Shown here one piece after another: positions 50,424 to 59,497 of a DNA stretch of 64,000 bases; position 1 is the stretch's first letter; each line of letters starts with the position of its first letter. This stretch comes from Rhizohabitans arisaemae. GTDB lineage: Bacteria > Actinomycetota > Actinomycetes > Streptosporangiales > Streptosporangiaceae. The position numbers were made by a program, and so were the translations under genes. The notes beneath the pieces are model-generated. The model saw only the letters and a program-made list of their open reading frames with translations. It searched no databases and was not told the origin of the DNA. Where the stretch lies: contig NZ_BLRH01000014.1 in NCBI RefSeq assembly GCF_025996515.1, positions 310,001 through 374,000 on the forward strand, read 5' to 3'.

Positions 50424-53400
50424 GTGACCAACCAGTCCTACCTACCGGTGGACAGGCGGCGGAAGCGAGCGGCCACACTTGCCGCCGCGCTGGGAGCGTT
50501 CGTACTGATCGTTCCGACCGCCGTGTCCGCTGAACCAACCCCCTCGAATTCCTCCTCGGCCACGAGCAGGTGGCAGGCCACCGCGCTCACCGCCCCCGAG
50601 CTGGTGCAAGGGGCGAAGTCGCCGAGTGGCAAGCTCGCCAAGAGCGACACGAAGCTGCTGGAGAACAAATCCCCCGACCTGGTGAACGTCGTGGTCAAGC
50701 TGGACTACGACGCCATCGCCGCCTACAAGGGCGGGGTGAACGGCCTTGAGGCGACCAGTCCTTCGGCCACCAAGAAGAAGCTCGACCCCGACGGCGCCGC
50801 GGCCAAGAAATACGAGAAGTACATCGAAGGCGTCGAGAACGCCTTCCTTTCCGCTCTCGGCCAGCGGATCCCCGAAGCCAAGGTGGGGCAGAAGCTGCGG
50901 CTGGTCCTCGGCGGCATCAGCCTGCGCCTGCCCGGCAACAAGGCGGCCGAGCTGCTCAAGCTCCCCGGCGTCGCGGCCGTGCAGGAAGACTCCGCGGAGC
51001 GGCCCAACACCGACTCCAGCGCCGCCTTCATCGGGGCCAACACGATCTACAACCAGCTCGGGGGCAGCTCCTCCTCGGGCAAGGGCGTGATCGTCGGCAT
51101 CCTGGACAGCGGTGCCTGGCCCGAGCAGGCGCAGTTCGCCGACCCGGGGAACCTCCCCGCCCCGCCGGCAAAGGCGGACGGCACCCCGCGTACCTGTGAC
51201 TTCGGCGACAACCCGCTGACCCCGGCGACCGACGTCTTCGTCTGCAACAACAAGGTCATCGGCGGACAGCCGTTCCTCGACACCTACAACATCATCGTCG
51301 GTGGCGAGGTCTTCCCCGACAGCGCCCGCGACTCCAACGGGCACGGCACCCACACCGCGACCACCTCGGCCGGCGGCCCGGCGTCGGGCGCCAACCCGCT
51401 CGGTATCAACCGCGGCAACATCCATGGAATCGCCCCCGCCGCGCACGTCTCGATCTACAAGGTCTGCGGCCTCGAAGGCTGCTACCAGTCCGACTCCGCC
51501 GCCGCGGTGGCCCAGGCCATCCGTGACGGTGTGCGCGTCATCAACTTCTCCATCTCCGGTGGAAACGACCCCTACAGTGACCCGGTCGAGCTCGCGTTCC
51601 TCGACGCGTACGCCGCCGGCGTGTTCGTCGCGGCCTCCGCGGGCAACAGCGGACCCGGCCCGAACACCGTGGCGCACCGCAGCCCGTGGGTGACCACGGT
51701 CGCCGCGTCCACGCAGAGCCGTACCTTCCAGTCCACCATCACCCTCGCCGGTGCCGGCGGGGCGAGCGCGACGATCAAGGGTGCCTCCATCACCGCCGGT
51801 GTCGCCAGCCCGCTCCCCGTGGTGCTCGCGTCCGCACCGCCGTACAACAACGCCCTATGCACCTCCCCGGCGCCTCCGGGAATCTTCACCGGCAAGATCG
51901 TCGCATGTGAGCGCGGACCCGGCCGAGTGGTGAAGGGCTTCAACGTCAGGCAGGGCGGGGCGGCCGGCATGCTGCTCTACAACGGCACCGCCGCCGACGT
52001 CATGACGGACAACCACTGGCTGCCCACGGTCCACCTGGACAAGCCGGAAGGTGACACGCTGCGCACCTTCCTCGCGAACAACCCGGGCGCCACCGCCAAG
52101 TTCACCCAGGGCACCGCCACCACCTGGCAGGGCGACGTGATCACCACGTTCTCCTCGCGCGGCCCCGGCGGCGACTTCCTCAAGCCCGACGTGACCGCAC
52201 CCGGTCTGCACATCCTGGCCGGCAACACGCCGGTCCTGGAGGACGCGGCCGGTGGCCCGCAAGGCCAGTACTACCAGGCCATCGCCGGCACCTCCATGTC
52301 CTCCCCGCACGTGGCCGGCGCCGCGGCGCTCGTCTTCGCGCTCAACCCGACGTTCACCCCGGGCCAGGTCAAGTCGGCTCTGGAGACGACGGGCAAGACC
52401 GCCGGGGTCTTCAAGCAAGACAAGGTCACCCCCGCCGACCCGTTCGACTTCGGCGGCGGCCGGATCAACCTGGGCCTGGCCGGTAAGCCCGGGGTGACCT
52501 TCGACGAGACGGCGGCGAACTTCGTGGCGTCCGCGAACGACCCACAGAACCGGATCGACCTCAACCTGCCGTCGATCAACGCTCCGGTCATGCCCGGCGT
52601 GATCACCACGACCCGGGTGGCCAAGAACGTCGCGTCGACTCGGGTCGGTTACCGCGTCTCCGGCGTCGCACCGAGCGGCGCCTCGATCACGGTCACCCCG
52701 TCAAGCTTCAACATCGTGCCGGGTGACACCGTCGCGCTGAACATCAAGATCGATGCGGGAAGCCTGCCCGAGGGGCAGTACTTCGGTCAGATCAAGCTGG
52801 ACACCGAGGGCGGCGGTCCCGACCTTCGCCTGCCCGTCGCCTTCTACCGGCAGCAGGGGATCATACCCGTCACCCAGACCTGCGCCCCGACCACCATCGC
52901 GGTGACAACGGGCCGGTCTTCGTGCTCGGTCACGATTCAGAACAACACCCTTGCCTCGGCCCAGGTGACCTCGCGGACGGGCACCGCTCGTTCGCTGGAC
53001 ATCCAGGATGTCGTCGGCGCGACGCGGGATCCGCAGAACCCGTGGGGCATCGTCGCGCAGAAGACGCTGGCGGGACGGCAGCCGGACCGGCCGGTGATCG
53101 CTCCGGGTGCGAGCCCGGCGGGGTTCATTCCGCTGAGCGCTTTCGGGATCACCCCGGTGCCGATCGGTGACGAGCAGGCGCTCAACTTCACCGTGCCCAG
53201 CTACCGGTTCGCGGGACGGAACTACACCAGGATCGGCATCACGTCCAACGGGTACTCGATCGCCGGCGGCAGTAGCGGCACCGCGGACATCGAGTACGTC
53301 CCGCAGTCGCTGCCGAACCCGACACCGCCGAACAACGTCCTCGCCCCGTTCTGGACCGACCTGGACGGCTCCGATGCGCTCGGCATCTACGCCGCGACGC

Positions 53401-53795
53401 TCACCGACGGTGTCGACGACTGGCTGGTCATCGAGTGGCGTGTCAACGTCTACGGGACGTCGAGCCAGCGGGTCTTCCAGCAGTGGATCGGGCTCAACGG
53501 CACCGAGGACATCACCTACACCTATGACCCGGCGAACCTGCCCGCGGCTCCTCCGGCCGGCTACGGCCTGACCGTGGGTGCGGAGAACGCCGACGGTTCC
53601 GCAGGCAGCCAGATCGCCGGGCTGCCCACGCAGGACCTGCGGGTCACCAGCACGCCGGGTGCCCCTGGAGAGACGATGACCTACACCTTCAAGATCATGG
53701 GTCTCTACCTCGGTCGGTACGACGTGACCACCTCGATGTCCACCCCGCTGGTACGGGGCGACACCGTGGACGTCGATAAGATCACCGTTCAGTAA
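50424..53795 (+). CDS. Secreted subtilisin-like serine protease (S8) with PA insert and C-terminal extensions
   Basis: A 1123-residue subtilase. GTG 50424 follows CAGGAGGTGTC. A signal peptide and an I9-type propeptide (~residues 40-190, with DLVNVVVKLDYDAIAAY) precede the catalytic domain: Asp228 in GILDSG, His307 in HGTHTA and Ser624 in GTSMSSPHVAGAA. A PA domain (VRQGGAAGMLLYNGTAADV) sits between His and Ser, as in cucumisin/lactocepin-like enzymes. Fibronectin-III-like and further beta-rich modules extend ~450 residues beyond the catalytic domain. It probably degrades extracellular protein and is a plausible target of the SSI-type inhibitor 2 kb upstream. Confidence 0.94.
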   Translation: MTNQSYLPVDRRRKRAATLAAALGAFVLIVPTAVSAEPTPSNSSSATSRWQATALTAPELVQGAKSPSGKLAKSDTKLLENKSPDLVNVVVKLDYDAIAAYKGGVNGLEATSPSATKKKLDPDGAAAKKYEKYIEGVENAFLSALGQRIPEAKVGQKLRLVLGGISLRLPGNKAAELLKLPGVAAVQEDSAERPNTDSSAAFIGANTIYNQLGGSSSSGKGVIVGILDSGAWPEQAQFADPGNLPAPPAKADGTPRTCDFGDNPLTPATDVFVCNNKVIGGQPFLDTYNIIVGGEVFPDSARDSNGHGTHTATTSAGGPASGANPLGINRGNIHGIAPAAHVSIYKVCGLEGCYQSDSAAAVAQAIRDGVRVINFSISGGNDPYSDPVELAFLDAYAAGVFVAASAGNSGPGPNTVAHRSPWVTTVAASTQSRTFQSTITLAGAGGASATIKGASITAGVASPLPVVLASAPPYNNALCTSPAPPGIFTGKIVACERGPGRVVKGFNVRQGGAAGMLLYNGTAADVMTDNHWLPTVHLDKPEGDTLRTFLANNPGATAKFTQGTATTWQGDVITTFSSRGPGGDFLKPDVTAPGLHILAGNTPVLEDAAGGPQGQYYQAIAGTSMSSPHVAGAAALVFALNPTFTPGQVKSALETTGKTAGVFKQDKVTPADPFDFGGGRINLGLAGKPGVTFDETAANFVASANDPQNRIDLNLPSINAPVMPGVITTTRVAKNVASTRVGYRVSGVAPSGASITVTPSSFNIVPGDTVALNIKIDAGSLPEGQYFGQIKLDTEGGGPDLRLPVAFYRQQGIIPVTQTCAPTTIAVTTGRSSCSVTIQNNTLASAQVTSRTGTARSLDIQDVVGATRDPQNPWGIVAQKTLAGRQPDRPVIAPGASPAGFIPLSAFGITPVPIGDEQALNFTVPSYRFAGRNYTRIGITSNGYSIAGGSSGTADIEYVPQSLPNPTPPNNVLAPFWTDLDGSDALGIYAATLTDGVDDWLVIEWRVNVYGTSSQRVFQQWIGLNGTEDITYTYDPANLPAAPPAGYGLTVGAENADGSAGSQIAGLPTQDLRVTSTPGAPGETMTYTFKIMGLYLGRYDVTTSMSTPLVRGDTVDVDKITVQ

Positions 53796-53806
53796 GCAGG
53801 CCACCG

Positions 53807-53837
53807 GACCCGGCCTCGCATCCGGCGAGGCCGGGTC
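53807..53837 (+). terminator. Terminator after the subtilase gene
   Basis: GACCCGGCCTCGC pairs perfectly (13 bp) with GCGAGGCCGGGTC across a 5-nt loop. Confidence 0.85.
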
Positions 53838-54008
53838 TCGCCTTGTCGTGCACGGTTGTAACCGAGATGTCACTCTCGGTATCCGTTCCATAACGAGCTC
53901 GCGGCGATGCTCGCATTTCTGGCACCATGGCCAAGTTGATCTGGAAAAATCACCCGATACGGTTATGGTCGGCGTAGTAGCGACCTCAGATGGCATCAGG
54001 AGTCACAG

Positions 54009-55166
54009 ATGAACCCCCGAGCACGGCGGCTCGCGCTGACCTTTGGTGGCGCACTCGCCGCCGGGGTGATCAGCATGAGTGTGGCCGTTCCGGCGGGTGC
54101 CGTCAAGATCATAAGCCCTGCGAAGCCCACTGCCAAAGCCGCGAATCCCAACATCCGCTCCGTGCCGATGGCCGCGGACGCGGCGGCGGTCAAGAAAGTC
54201 GTCGAACACTGGCGGCCCGAACGGCTCAAGCAGGCGAAGAGCTTCACCGAGTACACCCCCGCGGCCGCCACCCCGATGTCCGCGAAGCCGTTGGTCGGAT
54301 CACGCGTGCCTCCCACGGCGCCGCAGCTCGATCTTCCGCGCGTCGCGGTACCTCCGGCCACCCCGACGGCCCACGGACCCGCCGGTGGGCCGAATGTGAA
54401 CCTTCCCGGCACGGTCGGCAAGGTCTTCTTCGAAGTCGACGGCAAGGAGTACTGGTGCTCCGCCACGGCGCTCTCCTCGGCGAACCGTAACCTCGTGGCG
54501 ACCGCCGGGCACTGCGCCTACAACGTGCAGACCAAGCAGCCCGCGCAAAACTGGATCTTCGTCCCGGCTTACGGGGACGGCGGCACGCCGTACGGCATCT
54601 ATGTCGGGCAGACCCTCAACCTGCACGCGGCGTTCGCCACGGAGAAGGACTACGACTACGACTACGCGTTCGTCAACGTCCACTCCGGCTACAAGTGGGA
54701 GCAGGAGAAGGGCGTGACCGACGCCAAGGGGCAACCGGTCTACCGGCCGGTCTCGGTCGGCCGACTGGGGGACAACGTCGGGGGTCAGGGCTTCGACTGG
54801 AACCGGGGGAGCAAGCTCCAGGTGTACTCCTTCGGCTATCCGGCCGGATCGCACCCGAACGGCGCGGCGCCCTTCGACGGCAGTGTGATGAAGTGGTGCC
54901 ACAGCACCTCGAAGAAGATCGCACCCTCTCCTCGGTACCGGCTGGACCAGGGGGTGGGGATCAAGTGTCCGTTCACCCCGGGCGCGAGCGGCGGGCCCTG
55001 GCTGGCCGGCTACAACAACAAGACCAGGACCGGCTATCTGGTCGGCGTGAACAGCCTCACGTGGGACACCAACGCCGACAGCAAGTACGACCAGATCTCG
55101 TCGCCCTACTTCAACGCCGAGACGGCTGCGGTGTACAAGCACGCGGTGGGCGTCAAGACGGGATAA
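54009..55166 (+). CDS. Secreted trypsin-like serine protease (compact paralog)
   Basis: A 385-residue exported protease with signal MNPRARRLALTFGGALAAGV and a ~90-residue propeptide containing KKVVEHWRPERLKQAKSFTE. The triad is His168 (VATAGHC), Asp218 (YDYDYAFV) and Ser327 (GASGGPW). It lacks the ~140-residue insertion of its two paralogs and passes from the Asp region to GDNVGGQGFDWNR in ~45 residues. CAGGAG precedes ATG 54009. It should be an active endopeptidase; specificity pocket residues are not safely assignable by eye. Confidence 0.92.
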   Translation: MNPRARRLALTFGGALAAGVISMSVAVPAGAVKIISPAKPTAKAANPNIRSVPMAADAAAVKKVVEHWRPERLKQAKSFTEYTPAAATPMSAKPLVGSRVPPTAPQLDLPRVAVPPATPTAHGPAGGPNVNLPGTVGKVFFEVDGKEYWCSATALSSANRNLVATAGHCAYNVQTKQPAQNWIFVPAYGDGGTPYGIYVGQTLNLHAAFATEKDYDYDYAFVNVHSGYKWEQEKGVTDAKGQPVYRPVSVGRLGDNVGGQGFDWNRGSKLQVYSFGYPAGSHPNGAAPFDGSVMKWCHSTSKKIAPSPRYRLDQGVGIKCPFTPGASGGPWLAGYNNKTRTGYLVGVNSLTWDTNADSKYDQISSPYFNAETAAVYKHAVGVKTG

Positions 55167-55189
55167 GATCCCCGAGTCTTTCGATCCGT

Positions 55190-55210
55190 GGCCCCGGCTC
55201 TGCCGGGGCC
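55190..55210 (+). terminator. Terminator after the compact trypsin-like gene
   Basis: GGCCCCGG pairs with CCGGGGCC across the loop CTCTG, 23 bp after the stop, followed by ATTCGTCGTT. Confidence 0.75.
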
Positions 55211-55269
55211 ATTCGTCGTTGTGGGGCGAGTTAGACGTGGCGGAGCCCGATTTGGACCCACAAACTTGA

Positions 55270-55285
55270 TGTGATCTGCGTCACA
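55270..55285. promoter_or_regulatory. Perfect CRP-type site TGTGA-N6-TCACA
   Basis: TGTGATCTGCGTCACA fits the cAMP receptor protein consensus exactly. It lies in the 396-bp gap upstream of the large trypsin-like protease gene, 278 bp before its TTG start, and is the only full match I found in the window. Crp/Fnr-family proteins in actinomycetes use near-identical sites. The rest of the gap holds no gene. Confidence 0.55.
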
Positions 55286-55562
55286 CAACCTAGATCGTTT
55301 TCTGAGTCCATGATCAAAAACTTCTGACGGTGCTTGATCGGCAACAGTCATGCTGATCAGCGAAAACTTGCCCCAGAAGTCCCACAAGCCCCATGTTGTC
55401 CGGCAGGTTCGGCTTGTAACGAAGAGATCTCATGGCAGGGAAGGCTCAGGATTCGTTGCGAATCGCCTTACACGGACCAAGATCCAGCATGTATGTTCCT
55501 GGCTATCCCTTTACTGACGCATGGGACGCAAGTTCCGTTCCACGACAGCGCGAGGAGTTTCA

Positions 55563-57152
55563 TTGAATTCCCGAGTTCGGCGCCTGGTTCTCCCCCTCGG
55601 TGGGGCTGTGGCTGCCGCCAGCATGATCGGCGCCACCCTGGCTGCCCCGGCTGTCGCCGCTGAGACTGCGGCTCCGGTTAAGAAGAAGGAGCTCGCGACT
55701 GCGGGCGAGGCCACCAAGATCGCTGGCACCTGGACTGCCTCGAAGCTGGCCTCCGCCAAGCAGTACACCGGCTTCGAGGGCACCAAGAGCAGCGGCGCCG
55801 CCAAGGTCGCCGCCGACGGCAAGCCCGGCACGATCCCCCCGATCGGCCAGGAGAAGAAGTCCCCGGTCACCTACAAGAACGTCAACGTTCCCAAGTCGGT
55901 CGGCCGTGTGTTCTTCACCGTCGGTGACCAGGCTTACTACTGCTCCGGCGCTTCGATCCAGTCGAAGTACCGCAACCTCGTCGCGACCGCCGGTCACTGT
56001 GTCTACGACACCGACGCCAACCAGCTCGTCGAGAACTGGGTCTTCATCCCGGCTTACTACCAGGGCAAGACCCGCGGTGGCGCCGGCGAGGGCCTGGACA
56101 GCCTGTACGGTCCGTTCGGCATCTACGTCGGCAAGTCCGTGGCCGTCCACTCCGACTTCGACGTCTTCGAGGACTACGACCGCGACTACGCGTTCGTGAC
56201 CGTCTTCAACGGACTCGGCCAGCACAAGCCCGTTGAGGTTTCCCCGGCTGACGCCAAGAAGTACGACGAGCAGGGTTACGACGTCACCGCGGTCGACCGC
56301 CAGATCACCAAGGCGGAGTACGAGAAGTGCATCCGCGAGGGTGGCCCCTGCAGCGTCGACGCGAAGAACGACGCCGTTGAGGTTGGCCCGACCCACCCGG
56401 ACGCCAAGGTGACGAAGAAGGAAGTCACCAAGGAGGTCTACACCCTCGCCAAGGGCGACGGGACCACTGAGGGTGCCCTCAACCGTGGCAACGGCTACAA
56501 GCTGGGCTCTCCTGAGGTCAAGCACGTGACCCAGGCCGAGTTCGACGCGTACACCGGCCCCGGTTACAAGGAGAAGCACGCCAACGGCGACTACACCATC
56601 ACCCACTACTACGTTCAGTCGTGGGTCAAGGAGTCGGACGCCAGCAAGTACTACCGGACGCACTACTTCATCCACCCCATCTCGGATGTCGGCGCGCTCG
56701 GCAAGAACGTGGGCGGCCACGGCTTCACCTGGAACCAGCCCATCGGCACCACCTACATGGCGTGGGGCTACCCGGGTGGCTCGCACCCGGACGGCAACAC
56801 CCCGTTCACCGGCAACACGCCGAAGTGGTGCTACGGCAAGGCCGCCAAGGCTCCGGTCTCCGCGAAGTACAAGGCCGAAGAGCAGATCGCGATCAAGTGC
56901 ACCATGACCGCTGGCGCGTCCGGTGGTCCTTGGCTCGCCAAGTACAGCAACGGCAGCCGTCTCGGCCTGCTCAACGGTGTCTTCAGCCTCGCTTACGACG
57001 CCGATGGCAACAAGCGCTACGACACGACCACCTCGCCGTACTTCGACAGCGAGACCTACGACGTGTACAAGGCTGCCGCCAACCTGTGGAGCGGTTCCCA
57101 GATTGCACCCAAGGTGCCGGGTTCCAACTACGACGGTGCCGGCCGGCTCTAA
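55563..57152 (+). CDS. Secreted trypsin-like serine protease with internal insertion
   Basis: A 529-residue exported protease. TTG 55563 is chosen because GAGGAG lies 5-6 bp upstream and the protein then begins MNSRVRRLVLPLGG, like its paralogs MNPRARRL and MHPRAGRL. The triad is intact: His145 (VATAGHC), Asp208 (RDYAFV) and Ser453 (GASGGPW). A ~150-residue insertion rich in Lys/Glu separates Asp from GKNVGGHGFTWNQ; it includes two Cys (EKCIREGGPCS). Codons such as GCT, GTT and AAG are more frequent than in neighbouring genes, suggesting high expression. A CRP-type site lies upstream. Confidence 0.92.
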   Translation: MNSRVRRLVLPLGGAVAAASMIGATLAAPAVAAETAAPVKKKELATAGEATKIAGTWTASKLASAKQYTGFEGTKSSGAAKVAADGKPGTIPPIGQEKKSPVTYKNVNVPKSVGRVFFTVGDQAYYCSGASIQSKYRNLVATAGHCVYDTDANQLVENWVFIPAYYQGKTRGGAGEGLDSLYGPFGIYVGKSVAVHSDFDVFEDYDRDYAFVTVFNGLGQHKPVEVSPADAKKYDEQGYDVTAVDRQITKAEYEKCIREGGPCSVDAKNDAVEVGPTHPDAKVTKKEVTKEVYTLAKGDGTTEGALNRGNGYKLGSPEVKHVTQAEFDAYTGPGYKEKHANGDYTITHYYVQSWVKESDASKYYRTHYFIHPISDVGALGKNVGGHGFTWNQPIGTTYMAWGYPGGSHPDGNTPFTGNTPKWCYGKAAKAPVSAKYKAEEQIAIKCTMTAGASGGPWLAKYSNGSRLGLLNGVFSLAYDADGNKRYDTTTSPYFDSETYDVYKAAANLWSGSQIAPKVPGSNYDGAGRL

Positions 57153-57180
57153 GGCTTAACCGCCTGAACGTCGCACCAAA

Positions 57181-57210
57181 CGCAGGGCCCGGCATCTGCC
57201 GGGCCCTGCG
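57181..57210 (+). terminator. Terminator after the large trypsin-like gene
   Basis: CGCAGGGCCCGGC pairs perfectly (13 bp) with GCCGGGCCCTGCG across ATCT, 28 bp after the stop. Confidence 0.88.
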
Positions 57211-57224
57211 CCCTGTCTCAGGAA

Positions 57225-57244
57225 GACACCTATATATAGGTGTC
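57225..57244. promoter_or_regulatory. 20-bp perfect palindrome between convergent genes
   Basis: GACACCTATATATAGGTGTC is fully self-complementary and A/T-rich at its centre, in contrast to the flanking GC-rich terminators. It could bind a dimeric regulator or be extruded as a cruciform. Function unknown. Confidence 0.45.
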
Positions 57245-57250
57245 GACAAC

Positions 57251-57287
57251 AGAGCTCCCGCCACGTGGTGTCCGAGGCGGGAGCTCT
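57251..57287 (-). terminator. Terminator after the HTH/TPR regulator gene
   Basis: AGAGCTCCCGCC pairs with GGCGGGAGCTCT (12 bp) across a 13-nt loop, 8 bp beyond the minus-strand stop. Confidence 0.8.
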
Positions 57288-57295
57288 TCCTGTTT

Positions 57296-58666
57296 TCACC
57301 GGGGGGCCGGTCTGCCGCCCTGGTCGAGCAGAGCCGCGACCGCAGGTTCACCGCGGAAGGGGTCGAGCCGCCGCCGCAGGTCGGCGAGGTAGCTCTTGGT
57401 CCGCGCGGACTGCAGTTCCCCGGCCAGGTTCAGTGCCTGAGCCCCGACGGCGCACGCCTCGTCCAACTGCCCACCGAGTGCGTGCGAAGAGGCCAGAAGC
57501 GCCAGATTGAACATCCGTCCCCGGACGTATCTTCCGTCCATGTCCAGTGCGCGCCGCGCATGCCGTACGGCGTTCGCCTGGTCACCCAGTTCCCGGAAGC
57601 AGTGCCCGAACTTGGCGGACAGATACGCCTCGCCGAAGTAGGAGATCCAGGACGGTTCCTCGCCGGGTTTGCGCCGATCGAAGGCCTTCTCCGCTTCGTG
57701 GAGGGAGGTGGCGCAGGCGGTGCCGTCGGAGAGTGCGGCGTGTGCCTGGGCCTCCATGACACAGGACTCGGCGAGGAGAGACTGGATTCCGGCCCTGCGC
57801 GCGGAAAACTGGGCGGCCCGGGCGAGGTCGAGGGCGTGCTGAGGGTGGCCGACGTAGACGGCTTGATGGGCCATCCCCGCGAGGATCTCGCCGCCCAGTC
57901 CGTGATCTCCGGAAGCCCTCGCCAGGCGGAGGGCCTGAATCAGATAGCGCTGGGCCAGGCCGTGCTGCTCAAGGTCATAGGCCATCCAGCCGGCGAGTTT
58001 GGTCAGTTCCGCGGCTGCCGAGAACAGCGACCGGCCGACCGTGTCGCCGTACACACCGTCCCGCAGCAGGGGCGAGACCGATGAATCAAGGTATTTCGCG
58101 AGCGTGGTGCGGATCCGGCCTCCGCCGAATCGGTTGTCCAGCTCGCCGAACGACCGGCAGACCTCCCGGATGTCGGCGACGTCGCCCATGCCGACCTGCC
58201 GTCCGGCGCCACGCGAAGCGAGCTTCTCACCGTCAGGGACGGTGAGCCACCGGGCGATACCGGTCGCCCCCGCCCCTACCGCGAACGTCGAGTCGACCAG
58301 GAATCTGCGCCGTTCCACATCCGCCCTCCACAGCGATGTCACCGTACTGATCCCCTCCTGCCAGGTGTGGGGGAACTCCTGTCCCAGGTTTGGCACAACC
58401 GCACCGGTGCGCATGCCCACGTCCGCCGGGGTCACGGACCGGCCGAGACAGAGCTCGAACAGCTCCGCGAGCAGCTGGGGGACCGGCTCGCGGGGATGCT
58501 GCCCGGCGAGCCAGCGGATGACCGAGCTGTGGTCGTACCGCAGCCCGGGCACCCCGCGGTCTGCGCCCAGCTCGTTGAGTCGCCGGGCGAGCCCCTTGTG
58601 CGAGAACCCGGCCTCGGAGATGAGCGCCCGCAGCACTCGGTTCGGCTCGGTGGGCTTACGCGCCAT
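57296..58666 (-). CDS. HTH regulator with TPR-like domain (NsdA-like actinomycete family)
   Basis: A 456-residue regulator. ATG 58666 is chosen because AGAGGAGAAAC precedes it. The N-terminal helix-turn-helix is RVLRALISEAGFSHKGLARR with NELGADRGVPGLRYDHSSVI and RWLAGQHPREPVP. The remainder is a helical TPR-like array (ALDLARAAQFSARRAG, AYLSAKFGHCFRELGDQANA, ARRALDMDGRYVRGRMF). Proteins of this plan in streptomycetes influence sporulation and secondary metabolism, as described for NsdA; the correspondence here is by architecture. The protease gene it faces converges with it. Confidence 0.87.
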   Translation of the reverse strand: MARKPTEPNRVLRALISEAGFSHKGLARRLNELGADRGVPGLRYDHSSVIRWLAGQHPREPVPQLLAELFELCLGRSVTPADVGMRTGAVVPNLGQEFPHTWQEGISTVTSLWRADVERRRFLVDSTFAVGAGATGIARWLTVPDGEKLASRGAGRQVGMGDVADIREVCRSFGELDNRFGGGRIRTTLAKYLDSSVSPLLRDGVYGDTVGRSLFSAAAELTKLAGWMAYDLEQHGLAQRYLIQALRLARASGDHGLGGEILAGMAHQAVYVGHPQHALDLARAAQFSARRAGIQSLLAESCVMEAQAHAALSDGTACATSLHEAEKAFDRRKPGEEPSWISYFGEAYLSAKFGHCFRELGDQANAVRHARRALDMDGRYVRGRMFNLALLASSHALGGQLDEACAVGAQALNLAGELQSARTKSYLADLRRRLDPFRGEPAVAALLDQGGRPAPR

Positions 58667-59497
58667 CGATGCGTTTCTCCTCTCGATCGGCAGGCACGGT
58701 GTGCGTTCGCGGTGCGCAGCAGTGGTGCGTCGGCTGTCCGGAGGGGGAACAGGCCCTGTGCGCGCCACCCGCTTCTCGTGCGACCCCTTGCCGAATGGAA
58801 TAACAGAGAGCTCTCGTTATAGCACCTAGGGTGATCGACATCTTGCTTTGTCGAATACTGGCTGAGTGCGGGGGAAGGCGAGGAGGCTGCTCTATGGCGG
58901 AGACACGTAGGTAAAGGGCGCTATCGTCCAGGCGACATCAATCTGGCCTTGAGGTGAGGCGTGGTCCGTCGGTAACTCACGCGCCCCCGAGGGGTGTCCC
59001 GCTCGACTTAGGGAGCGGCCGGTTCGCCGATCCGGGTGTCGTGGCCACAATTGCGGACTAATTGCAAGAGCAATAGGTCGGTGGGATAACGAGCCACATG
59101 GTGATAATCCACAGTCGACGTCAACCCTGTCAGTTTCTCTCGAAACTCTTGCCGATGAGGCATACAGCCTGTTCGGCGTAGGTCATCTCGTTGGCTGGGG
59201 GTGCACCCGCCCCTCTCCTCCCTGTGGGACTCGATGTCTGTCGCATATGGGATCGAGCATCGGTGTCACATGGGATTTGGGTGCATCCAAATCACTTGAG
59301 GTGGAATTGTAATCGAAGTTCTAATTATTGCCTAGTGTGAGATTTGCCACCTATGCCTGTTATGGGGTGAATGTGATATCTAGTGGATCACTCGAGAAGA
59401 TCATGCTCCGAGCGCAAGCTGTTGTCCTCAGGCAGGCGTGCGGGAAGAGCTGGCGAGCTCGTTGCTGCTGTGCCGATGCCTCGGAGGGTGACCGCGT
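58667..59497. other. Long intergenic region upstream of the repeat-protein gene
   Basis: About 830 bp between the regulator and the repeat-protein start. No credible gene is present. The part from ~59220 to 59420 is A/T-rich for this genome and holds a dyad GATTTGG-GTGCAT-CCAAATC (59274-59293) with nearby CATATGGGAT and CACATGGGAT repeats. This likely contains the repeat-protein promoter, and its low GC would suit silencing by an Lsr2-type protein; both are inference. Confidence 0.45.
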
